This document shows, piece after piece, positions 47,697 through 59,460 of a DNA stretch of 64,000 bases. The stretch's first letter is position 1; each line of letters opens with the position of its first letter. This DNA comes from Penelope pileata (lineage: Eukaryota; Chordata; Aves; Galliformes; Cracidae). The stretch covers positions 62,001 through 126,000 of the forward strand of contig WBMW01005106.1 of the NCBI GenBank assembly GCA_013396635.1. Reading direction: 5' to 3'. Both the position numbers and the translations under genes were made by a program. The notes under the pieces are model-generated. The model worked only from the letters and a program-made list of their open reading frames with translations. It did not search any database and was not told where the DNA came from.

Positions 47697-47760
47697 AGTC
47701 ACAGAATCATAGAATAGCTTGGGTGGGAAGGGATCTTAAAGATCTTCTAATGACCATACC
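47697..47760 (-). mobile_element. CR1 LINE 3' tail, antisense, very short
   Basis: GAGTCACAGAATCATAGAAT followed by GCTTGGGTGGGAAGGGATCT TAAAGATC. These are the last ~60 bp of CR1 on the minus strand; similarity is lost after TTCTAATGACC. Confidence 0.93.
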
Positions 47761-50118
47761 TAATTCAATATCCCAAAGCAGACAAACTTCAAAGTGCACT
47801 TAAGTATTAAATGAGACCCAATGGGAATTAAGAAGAAATAGCATATCATTCAGGTATCACATCTGTAGGAACTATCAGGATTCCAAGGCAGTGTATATTT
47901 ATACCCTTGGGGTGATCTATGAGGCTGAGAAAACAGGACATAGCATGTGTTCATGTCAGGCTGCTCTTGTTTTCACGGAGTGTAGAGTTTTAGCTCACAA
48001 AAGTCATTATTAAAATGTCATCTTTCCTAATGAGCCACCTGTAACATTAGTACTAGCCTATGTAACATAAGTATGGTTTGGGGAAATATCAATTGATTCC
48101 AATCATAAGCGATATTTAACAGTGATGTTCTGCAGCTAGTGACTGCCCCTGGGAAAATTCATTTTCTGCTTGCTTTCTTTCTGTTTGATTTAGTCCTCTT
48201 GACCAATGTTTCATTTGTGAATAGATGTTTTTAGTTATTTTAATTGCCTCCCGAGTAACAAATTACCTTAAAATCTTCCAAAATGTTCCACAAATGTTAT
48301 AAAAAGGGAGAGCTATGGAGACCTGTGTTCAGTACAGGTATCTTCAGTAAGGAAGCTCCTAATATAAGACCTTAAGATGCCTAGTTAGGTGAAATGAATC
48401 TAAGTGTATTTAATAGTTAGACTGGAATTAAAAATGAATAGCAACTAATCTGAGTGCACACTGATGGGAATTGTGTAAACATGGAAGAATTGTCATTGCA
48501 GGTTGCGTGTAGACCAAGGATCATTATTCAGAGTAGCATTTCATTCTCTTGAAGAGGTTTTTATTTCTACTTTCTCAAGGGACATGTATCTTCAAAATGA
48601 CTTCCAAAAGCTTCCTCCAAAATCTATATTAGGCAGTCTTTCATCTACCTGTATAACTTATTCTGTCTTTTGCAGCATATTATTATTTGAAACATATGCA
48701 CCAAGACTATTTAAATGAGTTGTTAATTAGTCACTAAACAACAACATATTTTCTCTAGTGTACTGTACCAATACTAATAACTTATTCTCTTCCCATCTGT
48801 TTGAATCCACCTGTTATCATTATTTTAAACTTACAATGTAAAGTTTTTGATGAAGGAATTAATTTCATAGTATATGCTCACATACAGAACAAGGATAATG
48901 CTTTTGCTGCTGTTATAAGCTACAAGTTAACTATTTTCTTGTTGATACTGTAAGTTGAAATTCATACCAGAAATCAGAGATGAATGCTTTGAAGCAAAGA
49001 AGATTTTGCATTTTTTTAGGGTTGAAGACATGCTGAAAAGAAAAATATCTAATATTTTTACATGACCCCATGTTCTAATTAAATTAATGTTTGTCACATA
49101 TATTTCATTAATAGAGGCTCAGCATAACAACCACTGACAGCATAAGATTGATCCTCTGAGTATCCAGATCTTTCGTGTTATAGTCTCAAATGTTTTGGAT
49201 TTAGAAACCTGCAAATACTTTCATTCTTAATAAACATTTTTGTTAAAGAAACTGATTTAAGGCAGGGAAAACCAGGTAACCTGACATCCATGTTAAGGCA
49301 TCTGCAGTGTGGATTTCTGCAGCTGAGTTTTATTTGTGTCAGAGGAGATACACGTCAGTAGATCTCTAGGATAAATTTCAGTTTTCTATACAAAGGTACT
49401 TAGCAACATCTGCGACGCTGCCGCTGTCCTCAGAGTTTCCAGGCTCTGCATCTCTATCCAATGGGTGCTATGGCACCTCTGGCAGGCATTGAGTAGCTGC
49501 TTAGGCATCTCTGACGCCAGACACCCAAAGGTGAGTAACTGAATCACAGCCCTGATCAACACAGCAGCAGAAACTTCGGAAATGATTCCTCTGACCAAAT
49601 TAAGGCATCTAACACAAGCTTAATCTTTCAGGAGTAGCTATGACCCTACATACATACAAGTGTGTAGCTGTACAATATGGTGAACCAACATAGTATACAT
49701 GCTGGTCTAGAGAATATCTGACAATCTGCAGATCAGTAAGCAAACTGAAAAGGATAGGCTTGGAGCACATAATCAACCCATGGCTAGTGCTGGACAGGTT
49801 ATGTAGCAGCGTGAAAATAATGAAATGTGTGAGACCACTTGTGTTAATGTAAGTTTAATGAAAGTAATAGGTGATATAGCAGTCAGTCTAATTCACATCA
49901 CTAAATTCTGAAAACACAATCCTACTCTGTGATAACAAATGACCTTTCTCAAGGTTGTGTGGCAAAGGACACTAGATCACTGAGCATCTACTTCTATTAC
50001 CCTCTGTCCTTTTCCAGAAAGACTAAAGCATGTGACAACATATATATAGAAGATATTTCAGTCTTACGAATATTATTCTTTCTTATTAATATTCCAAGCT
50101 TCATATAAAATCACCTGC
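47761..50118. other. Unannotated sequence with a CpG-containing, GC-richer patch
   Basis: No recognised transposon. The patch at about 49290-49615 is visibly richer in G and C than its surroundings and contains several CpGs (for example TCTGCGACGCTGCCG) and three TTAAGGCATCT-like words. The rest is AT-rich without notable open frames. Confidence 0.45.
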
Positions 50119-50190
50119 TGTAGGGAACCTGCTTAACAGAAGGGTTGGACTAGATCTCCAGAGGTCTCTTCCAACCCTTATGGTTCTGTG
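50119..50190 (+). mobile_element. CR1 LINE 3' tail, sense, very short
   Basis: TAGGGAACCTGCTTAACAG, then AGGGTTGGACTAGATCTCCA, GGTCTCTTCCAACCCTTATG and one GTTCTGTG octamer. The first 14 bases are the same as in the 3' UTR of the copy at 743-1385, so the same subfamily is likely. Confidence 0.93.
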
Positions 50191-50989
50191 ATCTTCCTGC
50201 ACAGCAGTAGATTTTGCCTGTTCTATAAAATCTTACTGGGATAAGGTCCTTTTTGCTAATGAAAGGACACCAAACTATGTAATTCTAATCAAGTGATGGA
50301 GATACAAAAGCTGTTTTCTGGCTGGGCCCCGAGACTATTGGAACAATGTTCACAGAAGGAAGACAATAATCCTTATTGCACATGTTCTTACCATGTGCTG
50401 CAGTGGCCAGCATCGTAGTGCTATTAGCTGCTCTCAAATGAACTCCAGGTAAAGTTGTTCCCTCATTTGTATTTCAGAAAACCTCCAGGTCTATGTAACC
50501 AACACCAAGAAATTGGAGTTTACTCCTGTGAAACTGACTGCGCAGTTTCTTAAAATGTTGAATCACTGCTGATATAGTACTGCATTCCTGCATCTCTGAA
50601 ATACGTTCTTCCATTTTTTAGAAACTGAGCTCTGAGTCTCCCAGCCTGCAAAAAGATCAAATGCTGCCTCAGTGTGCATTTCTAAACACTGTTTTCCACC
50701 AGTTATTATACAATTGCTTCGGTGGGGCTAATCAAGACTTTCATATGAAAGAAACTTAATTTTTATTCCCTTGATGGCAGGTGCTGTCCAAAAAAATCTG
50801 CAGTATTCCTGTTCTGGGGAAAAAATAATAATAATTAAGCAGAAAAAAAATCTCACAGCAATATGTTTCCAGGGTGAGAAATCTGATCACTTTGTATGTT
50901 ACCCATTCTTACCATTTCCAGTGATGCCACAATCACAGACTACACTTTTGGCAAAATCTGGTCAATGCATATTAAGCAGTATGAAAAAT
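50191..50989. other. Unannotated non-coding sequence
   Basis: Nothing recognised apart from A-rich runs near 50821-50850. Confidence 0.45.
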
Positions 50990-51520
50990 GTCAGTGTTGT
51001 GGTTTGATCCAGTAGGTAGCTAAGCACTACACAGCTCACCCCCCAACCTCCCATGAGATAGAGGAGAGAATTAGGAGAAAATACAGTAGTACTTCTGGGT
51101 TGAGATAAGAACTGTTTACTAAGACAGAAAAAAAGTAAATAAAAATAGCAGTAATTATACACAAAGTGTTAGACAACGCAAGGGCTCACCACCCACTGAC
51201 TGATCCCCAGCCAGTCCCCGAGCAGCAACCCCTCCCCGGCCAACTCTCCTCCCTTACATTTACATGATGTCATATGGTATGGAATATCCCTTTGGCCAAT
51301 TTGAGGCTCCCTGTGCCCCCCCCCAGCACCTTCCCTGGCAGAGCAATACAAGAAGCTGAGAAACCAGAATGTCCTTGGCTCTCTTCAACACTGCCAGGTA
51401 ACGAGTATAAACAATCAGTATGGTCATCAGCTTGTTTCGCTTCTAGAACAAAAACAGCTTCATACTGGACACTATGAGAAAAAAGTAACTTCTGTTTAAA
51501 CTAGAAACTAATACAGTCAG
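50990..51520 (-). mobile_element. Solo LTR of an endogenous retrovirus (avian ERVL-like), with 5-bp target duplication
   Basis: The LTR proper is 50995-51515 (521 bp). It starts TGTTGTGGTTTGATCCAGTA and ends AACTAATACA, so it has TG...CA termini, and is flanked on both sides by GTCAG (50990-50994 and 51516-51520), a perfect 5-bp target duplication. The internal block CATATGGTATGGAATATCCC TTTGGCCAATTTG and the TGGTTTGATCC...TAGCTAAGCACTACACAGCT end resemble LTRs common in birds that I associate with ERVL-type (class III) elements, which make 5-bp duplications. By that comparison the transcriptional sense is minus. No internal retroviral gene adjoins either side, so this is a solo LTR left by recombination between two LTRs. 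It has no coding capacity. Confidence 0.85.
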
Positions 51521-54500
51521 TAATAATGTAATGTGCCAAGTTATTCAGTGTCACTAAAGAATTGCCACATGCGGTTCCTGTTTCAGAGTCTCCCTGGACC
51601 AATTGCTGTGTTGCACTTTTCACTTTGCAGAAATAGGTTTTTCATTTCCCTGGAAAGCCACAAGGGATAAAGTTGCTGTTGTTCCCAGGCAAATTTTTAT
51701 AAGTAATTTCCTGTTAACTGTGCTGTATTCTCCAGAGAATTTTAAAAAATGCTAATCAGAGCGAAGAACAATTCCAGCCTCCATCAGTAAAAGTGATTTT
51801 ACAGTTACCGTAATTAGCCAAAGAAAATATTCTTGTCTCACCTGTAGTGGGACTGAAGACACAAGAACAGTCACATCCGGTGTATGTCCCACCCCAAGGA
51901 CTTTGCAGGAAGGAGCAAACAACAAGGAGAAGTAAATATGTAGATGTAGCAGTCAGATTACATAAGAAGTGTATGTTTTAACAATACCTCTTAATCCTGC
52001 TTCCCATGCTGTTAGTGTTGAAACTCTGACTAAGAGTTCATGACTGTCACAGCTCCCTTTAGCTCATGTTGGCTCTAAGATGAAGAGGAACAGGCAGTTT
52101 GTTCATCATTCTGTTCTCTAAACTCAAGCAAACAGCTCATCTTTAGAAAGATTTTTGGAGAGCTTAAGACTTTTTTGCCCCATCTCAGTTTTGAGTACAG
52201 GTCAAAGAGAAAAAGCTATCACTCACCTTTGGTTGAGCTCTATTTGCTAAGAACCACCAAGCTACAGCCTGTGATTTTGAAATCCTGTCTTTAATTTGAG
52301 AACGCTCTGTACTTTAAATAATAGCTACTGAAAAAATGACATAGAAAAAAAGATATATTTTTTTAAGCAACTCAGCTTCTTTGCACACATCTAAAGGTGC
52401 TAATTTAGCTATGTTTCTTCACACAAAAGGAAAGGCCTGACTTAGTTTTTCCTGAGGAAAGTGGTGGGGTTTTCATGTCTGTTCCAAACAGAAATGTCCA
52501 TACACTATGTTTGAATAGCAACAAGCAAGCAGATGCACAACATGGCAATAGATGTTTGTAAAATGTAGAAAAAATCTATATGGATTTGATTTAAAAGTTT
52601 TTGTTTTCTTTTTCTCTCTAAGGAAAATGGTTTCTTAGCTGGAAATCATATGGGAATTGAATTAGCTGAAGTCTTATTAAATGCCTTTTTAGCCCAGTCA
52701 CTTCAATAAATACTAATTACAAGACATGAAAAGATTTATAGAGAATGTTCTACAAAGAGCATAATGAAATAAATGTAAAGGTTTGTTGGTTATTTGTTGC
52801 CTTCTTCTTGTGTGTGTGCGCACTGGCAAAAATGCATAAGAGAATGAAGCTATTTTACATGGTGCTTTGAGATGATAATGGTGCATTTTAAAGCAGAATG
52901 TGTTATGGAAAATGTTTCAGCCAATTTTGGACAAATAAAATGCTTGCTGGCAGAATGCTATGACTTTGAAGAGATATTCCATTCCACTTTGGAAATATTG
53001 ATAATGTGTTCCTGGGAAAGTATGGAAGATACAGAAGCATTTTGTAAAATTTCATTCACACAATTTAAAAAAAAACCTCTACTTTCCAGTCCAAAGTTTT
53101 CTGCATTTCATTTAATGAAATTGTCTTACCACATTCACTAATATATTTAATAGAAGCTCTGTAAATCAGAGAAAAACACTCATATCTATTTTATAGATAG
53201 AAAAAAGAAATCCAAATATACCAGTGAAGTAGAAGTCACATAAGAAATCCCTGGCCAAAAAGATATCTAGCCCAGGACTATCACATGTCAAAGCAACTGT
53301 TAGTTTCATAACAACTCATTTTTCTTCATTCTGGTGAAGTATAGCTTAAGGAACATTTATGAAGACAATAAAATAAATAAATGAACAAACAAATAAATTC
53401 AATCTATCAAGATTTTTCTGAGTATGATATTCTAAGCACAATAAGCCTAAGCGTACACGTCTTCCTTTGAATAAGGAGGAACACCCAGACCTGAAGGTGT
53501 GGATGGAATATGGGCACTTGATCTCCACTGTGGTTTTACAATGAGCGAGGAGGCATTATATCTCCATCTAGGTATATTCTGAGTATATTTGTGTTACCTG
53601 GACAGCTTTGAGGTTTTCTCCAGAGCTAGTTGCCAGTTGAATGGAGGTGGTGGCACACACATTTTACAAACTGTTAGCATAAATATACTTGACTTTATGA
53701 ACTAAATGTAAACATCAAGCTGCGTACTTTGAACATGAAAAGATAGACACAGTCCAATAAGCAATTAAATGTAGGGAATAGAGATCTCCACAAGGCCCTA
53801 GTTCTCCTTTGTTCAGTAGGGCTGGATGGCACATGCAGAAAATCCCCCAGATGTGTCAGACACTCCATCCTCCTAATGCCTTGTCTATTTCATTCTTTGG
53901 TGGTAGTTTTGGAACTTTCTCTTAACACAATTATCATACCCAAACAGACACAAGTGTACTTCTTATGAACTATATGTAATTCACGAGCTACAAACTAGTC
54001 TGTTCCAATGATCACATCAGAAGGTCACAAGAAGCCTGGATTTATGTATACTTGTCTGTCCAAAACAAGTAATCTTGGGCTTTTCAAGAGTATGCCCCAA
54101 TTGCTACTCTGTGGTCAGATTTGAAACATCCAAACTTCCCCTGGGTTATTAGATTTTCATTCAGTAATCATCCACAGTAAAATGATGCCCTTCCTCCTGG
54201 AATAATTACCGCAGGAACTCTTGGAGCAGAAAATGAACAGGAAAACCAAAACAAAACAAGCAGGCAAACAAAAAACAACAAAAAACAGCAACCCAACGCA
54301 GGAAACGCACGTAAGGGAGTATCGTACTTACTTCCATATGCATTCAAGGTTCTACTTCAATTCAATTGTTTGTAATATAATTTGTTTTTCCTGATGCTTC
54401 AACAGCAGTGTCCCTTCATACTATGCTTATTGTTAGGTACCTACTCATAAAGGATTATCGATATCCCCCTTCTCCCAACCAACATCCACAAAGACATTTC

Positions 54501-54897
54501 CTCAAAAGTGAACTGAAATTCAGTCTGTGACTAAGGGAAATGCTGGTTTCAGGAGTCTAGAAATGTTTTTAAAGACTGTTAAATCATTTAGCCATGAGAG
54601 AACCATTTCAAGTGTTTGTGAAGTAAATATCAGTAACATAGACTGTAAGTATCTGTTGCAATCAATTTTATCCCTCTGCATGACTCAACACCTTTATTTC
54701 TTGTGTGTCTTGATTGAAATTCAAACAGCACATAGCTTTGCTTGAGATATCAAAACACAGAGTCTGGATTTCTAAAGATCAAGCTAGGATTTGTTTTAAC
54801 TTCCTTGAAAACAAGCCCCTTCCCCCATTCAGTTGGTGCAATTTTTCAAGCATTATATATGCTGTGAGGAGCTTTGAAGTTAATAAATATTATTGTG

Positions 54898-54917
54898 TCA
54901 AATAAAATAAAATAAAG
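54898..54917. repeat. (AAAAT)n microsatellite
   Basis: Three to four AAAAT-type units (TCAAATAAAATAAAATAAAG). Short and probably stable. Confidence 0.85.
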
Positions 54918-55075
54918 CTCTCTCAGTGAGACAAAGATCAACTTCTGTACTATATAATATATGGCTTTAGCCCCTGGCAGCAAGTTCTGGGAGTTACAGC
55001 AGTTGAAAGAAATCTGAGAGCACAGCAGTGATTTGGATTATAGAGTATCTAAGCTACAAGAGAAAATTATCTTTC

Positions 55076-55095
55076 AAATAAATAAATAAATAAAT
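55076..55095. repeat. (AAAT)n microsatellite
   Basis: Five perfect AAAT units within CAAATAAATAAATAAATAAA. Confidence 0.9.
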
Positions 55096-55574
55096 GGGGT
55101 TTATGAGGTGAAACAGTTATGTAAATTGTTCTTTAAAACTCATAGAAAGAAGCAGTGCATTAAAAGTCTTAAAAACAGAGGCATTTTTAAAATATATTTT
55201 AGAATTAGTTGTAAATATTTACCTTTTTTCTGTCCAGTAAAACATACAAAACATGGAAAAGCGCTAATTCTTAATTATATGTGACGAGTTTCTATGAAAT
55301 TCTTACATCCTCTTTTTGCTATCTAATTCTGTAAGAGTGATAGCTGGCAACCTCAGTTTTCAAAAAATAACTTTTCTCAAGGTGAGAAAAGAGTATTCCT
55401 GAGGAAAATACAGCTGCTTTGGAAGTGACATAGCTCCCTGTGAGGCAACAGCTAAAAAAAGCAACACATTTGGACATCTTCAGGTAGGGCATTGAGGAAT
55501 GAAAAGAAAGTACCGTTTGCAACTGCATAAAACCTCAGCCACTGTGCATAGTTCATCTATGCAATGTAGGAATT

Positions 55575-55910
55575 ATGTGTTGGAGGTAAAGAAGGTACAA
55601 AGAGCTACTAAAATGACAATGAGAGAATCAAGGCTTTGAGAAGTTAGGGCTCTTCAGCTGAAAATAGAAAGCTGGAGGAGATATTTTCAAGTTTTAGATT
55701 CTGAAGGTGGTGATCGCTACCAACGCATGCACTGCACGCAGTCTGGGGGCACTATGTGAAACTCATTCAAAACAGATAAAAGCAGCCCTTCTTTACACAA
55801 TACTCACTGAAGTTTTGGAATCTGTTGCTACAGAAGATGCAGGCAGCATCAGCAGATACATAAACAGCTATAAAAGACGACAGACAGGATTTGCCATTTT
55901 ACTATCACTA
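55575..55910 (+). mobile_element. Probable ancient LINE (CR1-like) remnant, sense
   Basis: The order GGTACAAAGAGCTACTAAAATGA, GAATCAAGGCTTTGAGAA..AGGGCTC, AGAAAGCTGGAGGAGATATT, and further on ACTCACTGAAGTTTTGGAAT CTGTTGC, GATGCAGGCAGCATC, resembles the order of blocks in the CR1 ORF2 tail (rvqrratk, gLfslEkrrlrGD, hWNrLP, with small letters for approximate). Identity is low, and the usual 3' octamer is missing. It could be another LINE family or chance similarity. The 69-codon frame at 55707-55916 is not considered a gene. Confidence 0.4.
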
Positions 55911-58900
55911 TCCTAATCATTGGTGGAAAATGAGGACAAAAGGGTCATCAGGTTTTTCCTAAACTGTGTCTTCTATTGTCTCTTAGGCTAGCTAAACTAT
56001 TGATCTGATAAAGTAGGCCAGTTTTTATGTTGTTTTTCCAGTAGAAAGTCAGGAATTTCTCTACCGATTCCTAAAAAGACATCCTAAAGAAAACAGAAAG
56101 ATAATGTTGTATTTCTAGTCAGAGTAAGAGCAAGACATAGGTACTCAACTGTGCACATAGGAGATGTTGAGCTGTCAAGAGTACTCTGCCTTACCCAACA
56201 GTAACAGGGATCCATATGAAGAAAATGTCCTTGAACCCACAATCAGTGAAACAAGCATGCATCTGTGTGTTTTTAAATGAGTAGAATAAATTGCAGTAAT
56301 TCAGGGAAACCCTGTAAGCTTCCCTATGAAATCCTTCACTTGTGACTGATGTTGCATCAGTTAAGTCAAATGTACAGCTATAGAAACACTGCTTTCCTAG
56401 AAGATGCCCAGATAGTTTAGAGCTACATGCTAAGCTGGTTAGAGAAGAATTAAGTAGAATAGTTTTTTGTGTAATGGGGCAAGAGTGATGGGGCAATGGT
56501 CAAATCATTTGAGCAATTTGGTAAGATCATGAGATCTTACATACAAAGGCTACTGGAAGGTCTTAAAATCTTATTTCAATTTATATGGATTTGTGTGGAG
56601 GAGAGGTAATACAAGGAAAGGCCAAGAGTGGAGATATGTTCTTTATGTTCTTTAAAACCTTTTAGCTTGCCTCTCAAACCAGATCCTCTTCCATGTTCTA
56701 GTGTTGTCGTCCAAGAAACTTCCCATTGCAAACTTATCTGCTTTCATGCATGAGGATTTCTTCTATTATGCTCTTGACTGACTGAATTCCTTTTGGAAAG
56801 CTGATGGGGAAGTGATCATTCAGATGAAAACAAGATACATCTGTGTGATTTGGAGATCATGAAAAAGATTTCTTTTTACCTTAGCACCTGTATCTGAATT
56901 TGGCAGGCAGTGACTTAGTATGGTCATTATTTTCTGTATTCATTTAGAGAATCATCTTGTTTGTACAAAGTAAAAATAAGTACCTTCTATTAATGACCAT
57001 CTTTTATCAGTAAGTTTTGTTTTTCTATTAGAGAGGCATAGTGTACTATTCCTTAGAAGAAAAATTATCAGCAAGGAAGGTAAAATCAACAAACAATGTA
57101 CAATACTCTATAATGTTTCTGTAAGGAAGGGAAGGCAAAAAGAATATATTAAGGCATTTCATGTTTCAATATATAATGTCAGCTGTCTAGTAAATCACAT
57201 TTCTCTCCACCAGTGTAACATCCTACTCTACCATTTAACATATTTTCATAATGTTCTGTACCATTGATGTAGTGCTCAATGAAATCTAGTAAATAGGTGT
57301 AAAACAAATGCTTACGTTATCTAAACAGTCAAAAGATAGCATAGACACTTTGAAAATCACCAGCAGGAGATCCTATCTGCCTACCATGGGTACCTAAGTT
57401 TAGGTGAATACAATTTCATCCAGAAAGTCTTTCTATGTGCCTAATTTCCACATCATTAACAGAAGATTAAGACACAGAGGTAGGACTTCTTTACTCAAAA
57501 ATGTCTTTGCATTCATGCCTTGAATTAGAAAAATTTCTCTGATCCTCCTTTATTCAAACTCACTTATTTGCTGGCACTAGTTAGTATCTGTATGACCAGG
57601 TTTTTATTTTAATTTCAGCTCTACAATCTGCAACTCAGTAAACTTTTCTATATTTTTTCTACAAAATCTCTTAGATGTTTACATGTTCCATGTTTAAGTG
57701 GTTAAATGTACAGTGATCAAACCTTAAGATGTCTTCTTGAGTTTACACAAAGTTTAAAATTAAAATCAGTATTTTTTTTTTTATGGCAAGTGGAACAGGA
57801 TGTTAAAGAAGACTTAATATTCTAAATAGAAGACTAGAGAGAGAGATAGGGGATTTCAGGAATGACAGCATTCATTCAAAGTGCATGTATTTTTCAGAAC
57901 TGAAAAATAGGAAAAATAATTCTTTCAGACATACGATGTTATTACATAATGACAGAATAGTGCCAGTTCCTGATTATTCTGAAATTTATGATTAGACTTA
58001 CAGGAGAGACATCACTATGCTTTACTAAAGAAGAAAAATCAAGCGGTTTGAAAACTGGAACTACTGCAGTCAGAGAGAAAATCTTTTCTTCTTTTGTCGC
58101 TAGTGCTACCATGACAGTTACAATGTTGGCTGTCATAATGTAGACTGAATTAAATGTCATCCAAAGTTTAAAACACAAGGTCTTCCAGACTGGATTACAC
58201 GAACAACTGTATGGGTAAATAAGTATTCAGAGAAAATAAAATAATAAGCAAAAATAAAGGACAAATATTTCTCAGTAAATATTTACATATTTTAAAAGAG
58301 AGGTAACAATGTAATCGTAAAACATAAAGTTAGTGAGACTCTATTGACAAGCAGTTAAAAAACATGAGCATTTTATGGTGAGTAAATCCAGATAATTTGC
58401 ATTTAAGAACTTAAAACATATGGCCAAAGAACTCCACGGAACACCAATTTTGATTTTTTCACTATATTTTGGAAATCTGGAGATGTTCTAGAATAAAGCT
58501 ATATTTAGAAAATGCATTTTCAAAGGACTTCTTTTTCATATGCAAATCTATAGATCTCTTGATGTAGCATTGTCCTAGACAAAATCATAGAATGGCTAAC
58601 ATAAAATTATATCAACAATAATTAAAATAATGCACTATAGTTAATATTACTCTTCATTTGTAGAAAATTAAACTATATTGTTAACATTTTTGTATGTTTA
58701 CAACTATATGTGAAGAAAATGATGTTGCTGAAATAGATTCTGTAGTATGCTTGAGACCACATAATATCTTGAGTGGCTTGAAGAATTTAATATTCACATA
58801 CTAAATGGGTTAAAAGCTAATAATATAATAAGATTCAGAACACAAATCTAAATCAGAATCAGTGTAAAAGAGCTACATTTCAAGTAGACACACACTTGAG

Positions 58901-59281
58901 TCTTTTTTGTTCTTTTTGGTTCTGTACTTCTAAATCTTTTTATCTTTAATTGTTTTGGAATATATAAATACACAACAAAGCCACAGATATGAAAGATACT
59001 AAATTTGTAGATGACAAAGTGCGTTGGGAGAAGTAAATAAAGTTATCCCTATAGTCTGTAAGAAGACTGTAGTTGTTTCAAATGTAAAAGCACACATCAA
59101 AGACAAAAATGTAGGCCATGGTAACGCAATGGCAGCTTCAGTCTTGAAAGCTACAATTTTGAAATAGTCTTAGCATGACAAGGGGTAAGAAACTGAGAAG
59201 TAACTTCCCAGTACAACATTGTAACTCAAAGGATTAATGTGATACTATGATTATAAACATGGCAATACTAAACAACAGGAC
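55911..59281. other. Unannotated AT-rich non-coding sequence
   Basis: About 3.4 kb with no recognised gene or transposon. A T run sits at 57771-57782. A short AATCATAGAATGGCTAAC word at about 58584 resembles a CR1 end but has no support beyond 18 bases. Confidence 0.45.
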
Positions 59282-59460
59282 AATAAAAAAAAAAGAAAAA
59301 AGAAAAGGAAAAGGAAAAGGAAAAGGAAAAGGAAAAGGAAAAGGAAAAGGAAAAGAAAAAGAAAAAGAAAAAGAAAAAGAAAAAGAAAAAGAAAAAGAAA
59401 AAGAAAAAGAAAAAGAAAAAGAAAAAGAAAAAGAAAAAGAAAAAGAAAAAGAAAAAGAAA
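59282..59460. repeat. Two-phase purine hexanucleotide array: (GGAAAA)n then (GAAAAA)n
   Basis: A pure-purine tract of about 175 bases. After a ragged A-rich start there are eight GGAAAA units (GG pairs at 59307, 59313, ... 59349) and then eighteen GAAAAA units (G at 59355 to 59457 every six bases) with no interruption. Both strands are open in one frame across it (alternating Lys-Gly/Lys-Glu on plus, Phe-Pro/Phe-Ser on minus), which is a by-product of the repeat and not a gene. Homopurine tracts of this length can form triplex or other non-B DNA. Confidence 0.97.

Larger units (their letters stand above)
51521..55574. other. Long unannotated stretch
   Basis: About 4 kb without recognised transposons. 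Simple repeats: (TG)n near 52811-52818, (AAAT)-type runs at 53370-53398, an AAAAT run at 54898-54917, and AAAT units at 55076-55095. No open frame over about 90 codons and no recognised protein. Confidence 0.45.

Noticed and set aside
52205..52260. Minus-strand donor consensus (AAAG/GTGAGTGATA)
   Set aside because: No polypyrimidine acceptor on that strand within a usual exon length.
53549..53572. GAGGAGGCATTATATCTCC, like the mariner 3' terminal repeat
   Set aside because: No TTGGAGCAAC end follows and no mariner sequence precedes it.
57388..57450. TACCTAAG/TAGGTGAA words, echoed near 48380 and 62165-62215
   Set aside because: Could be an old dispersed repeat, but the words are short and the surrounding sequences do not align by eye.
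58580..58602. AATCATAGAATGGCTAAC, like an antisense CR1 end
   Set aside because: Only about 18 bases match and the next CR1 landmarks are missing; too short to call.
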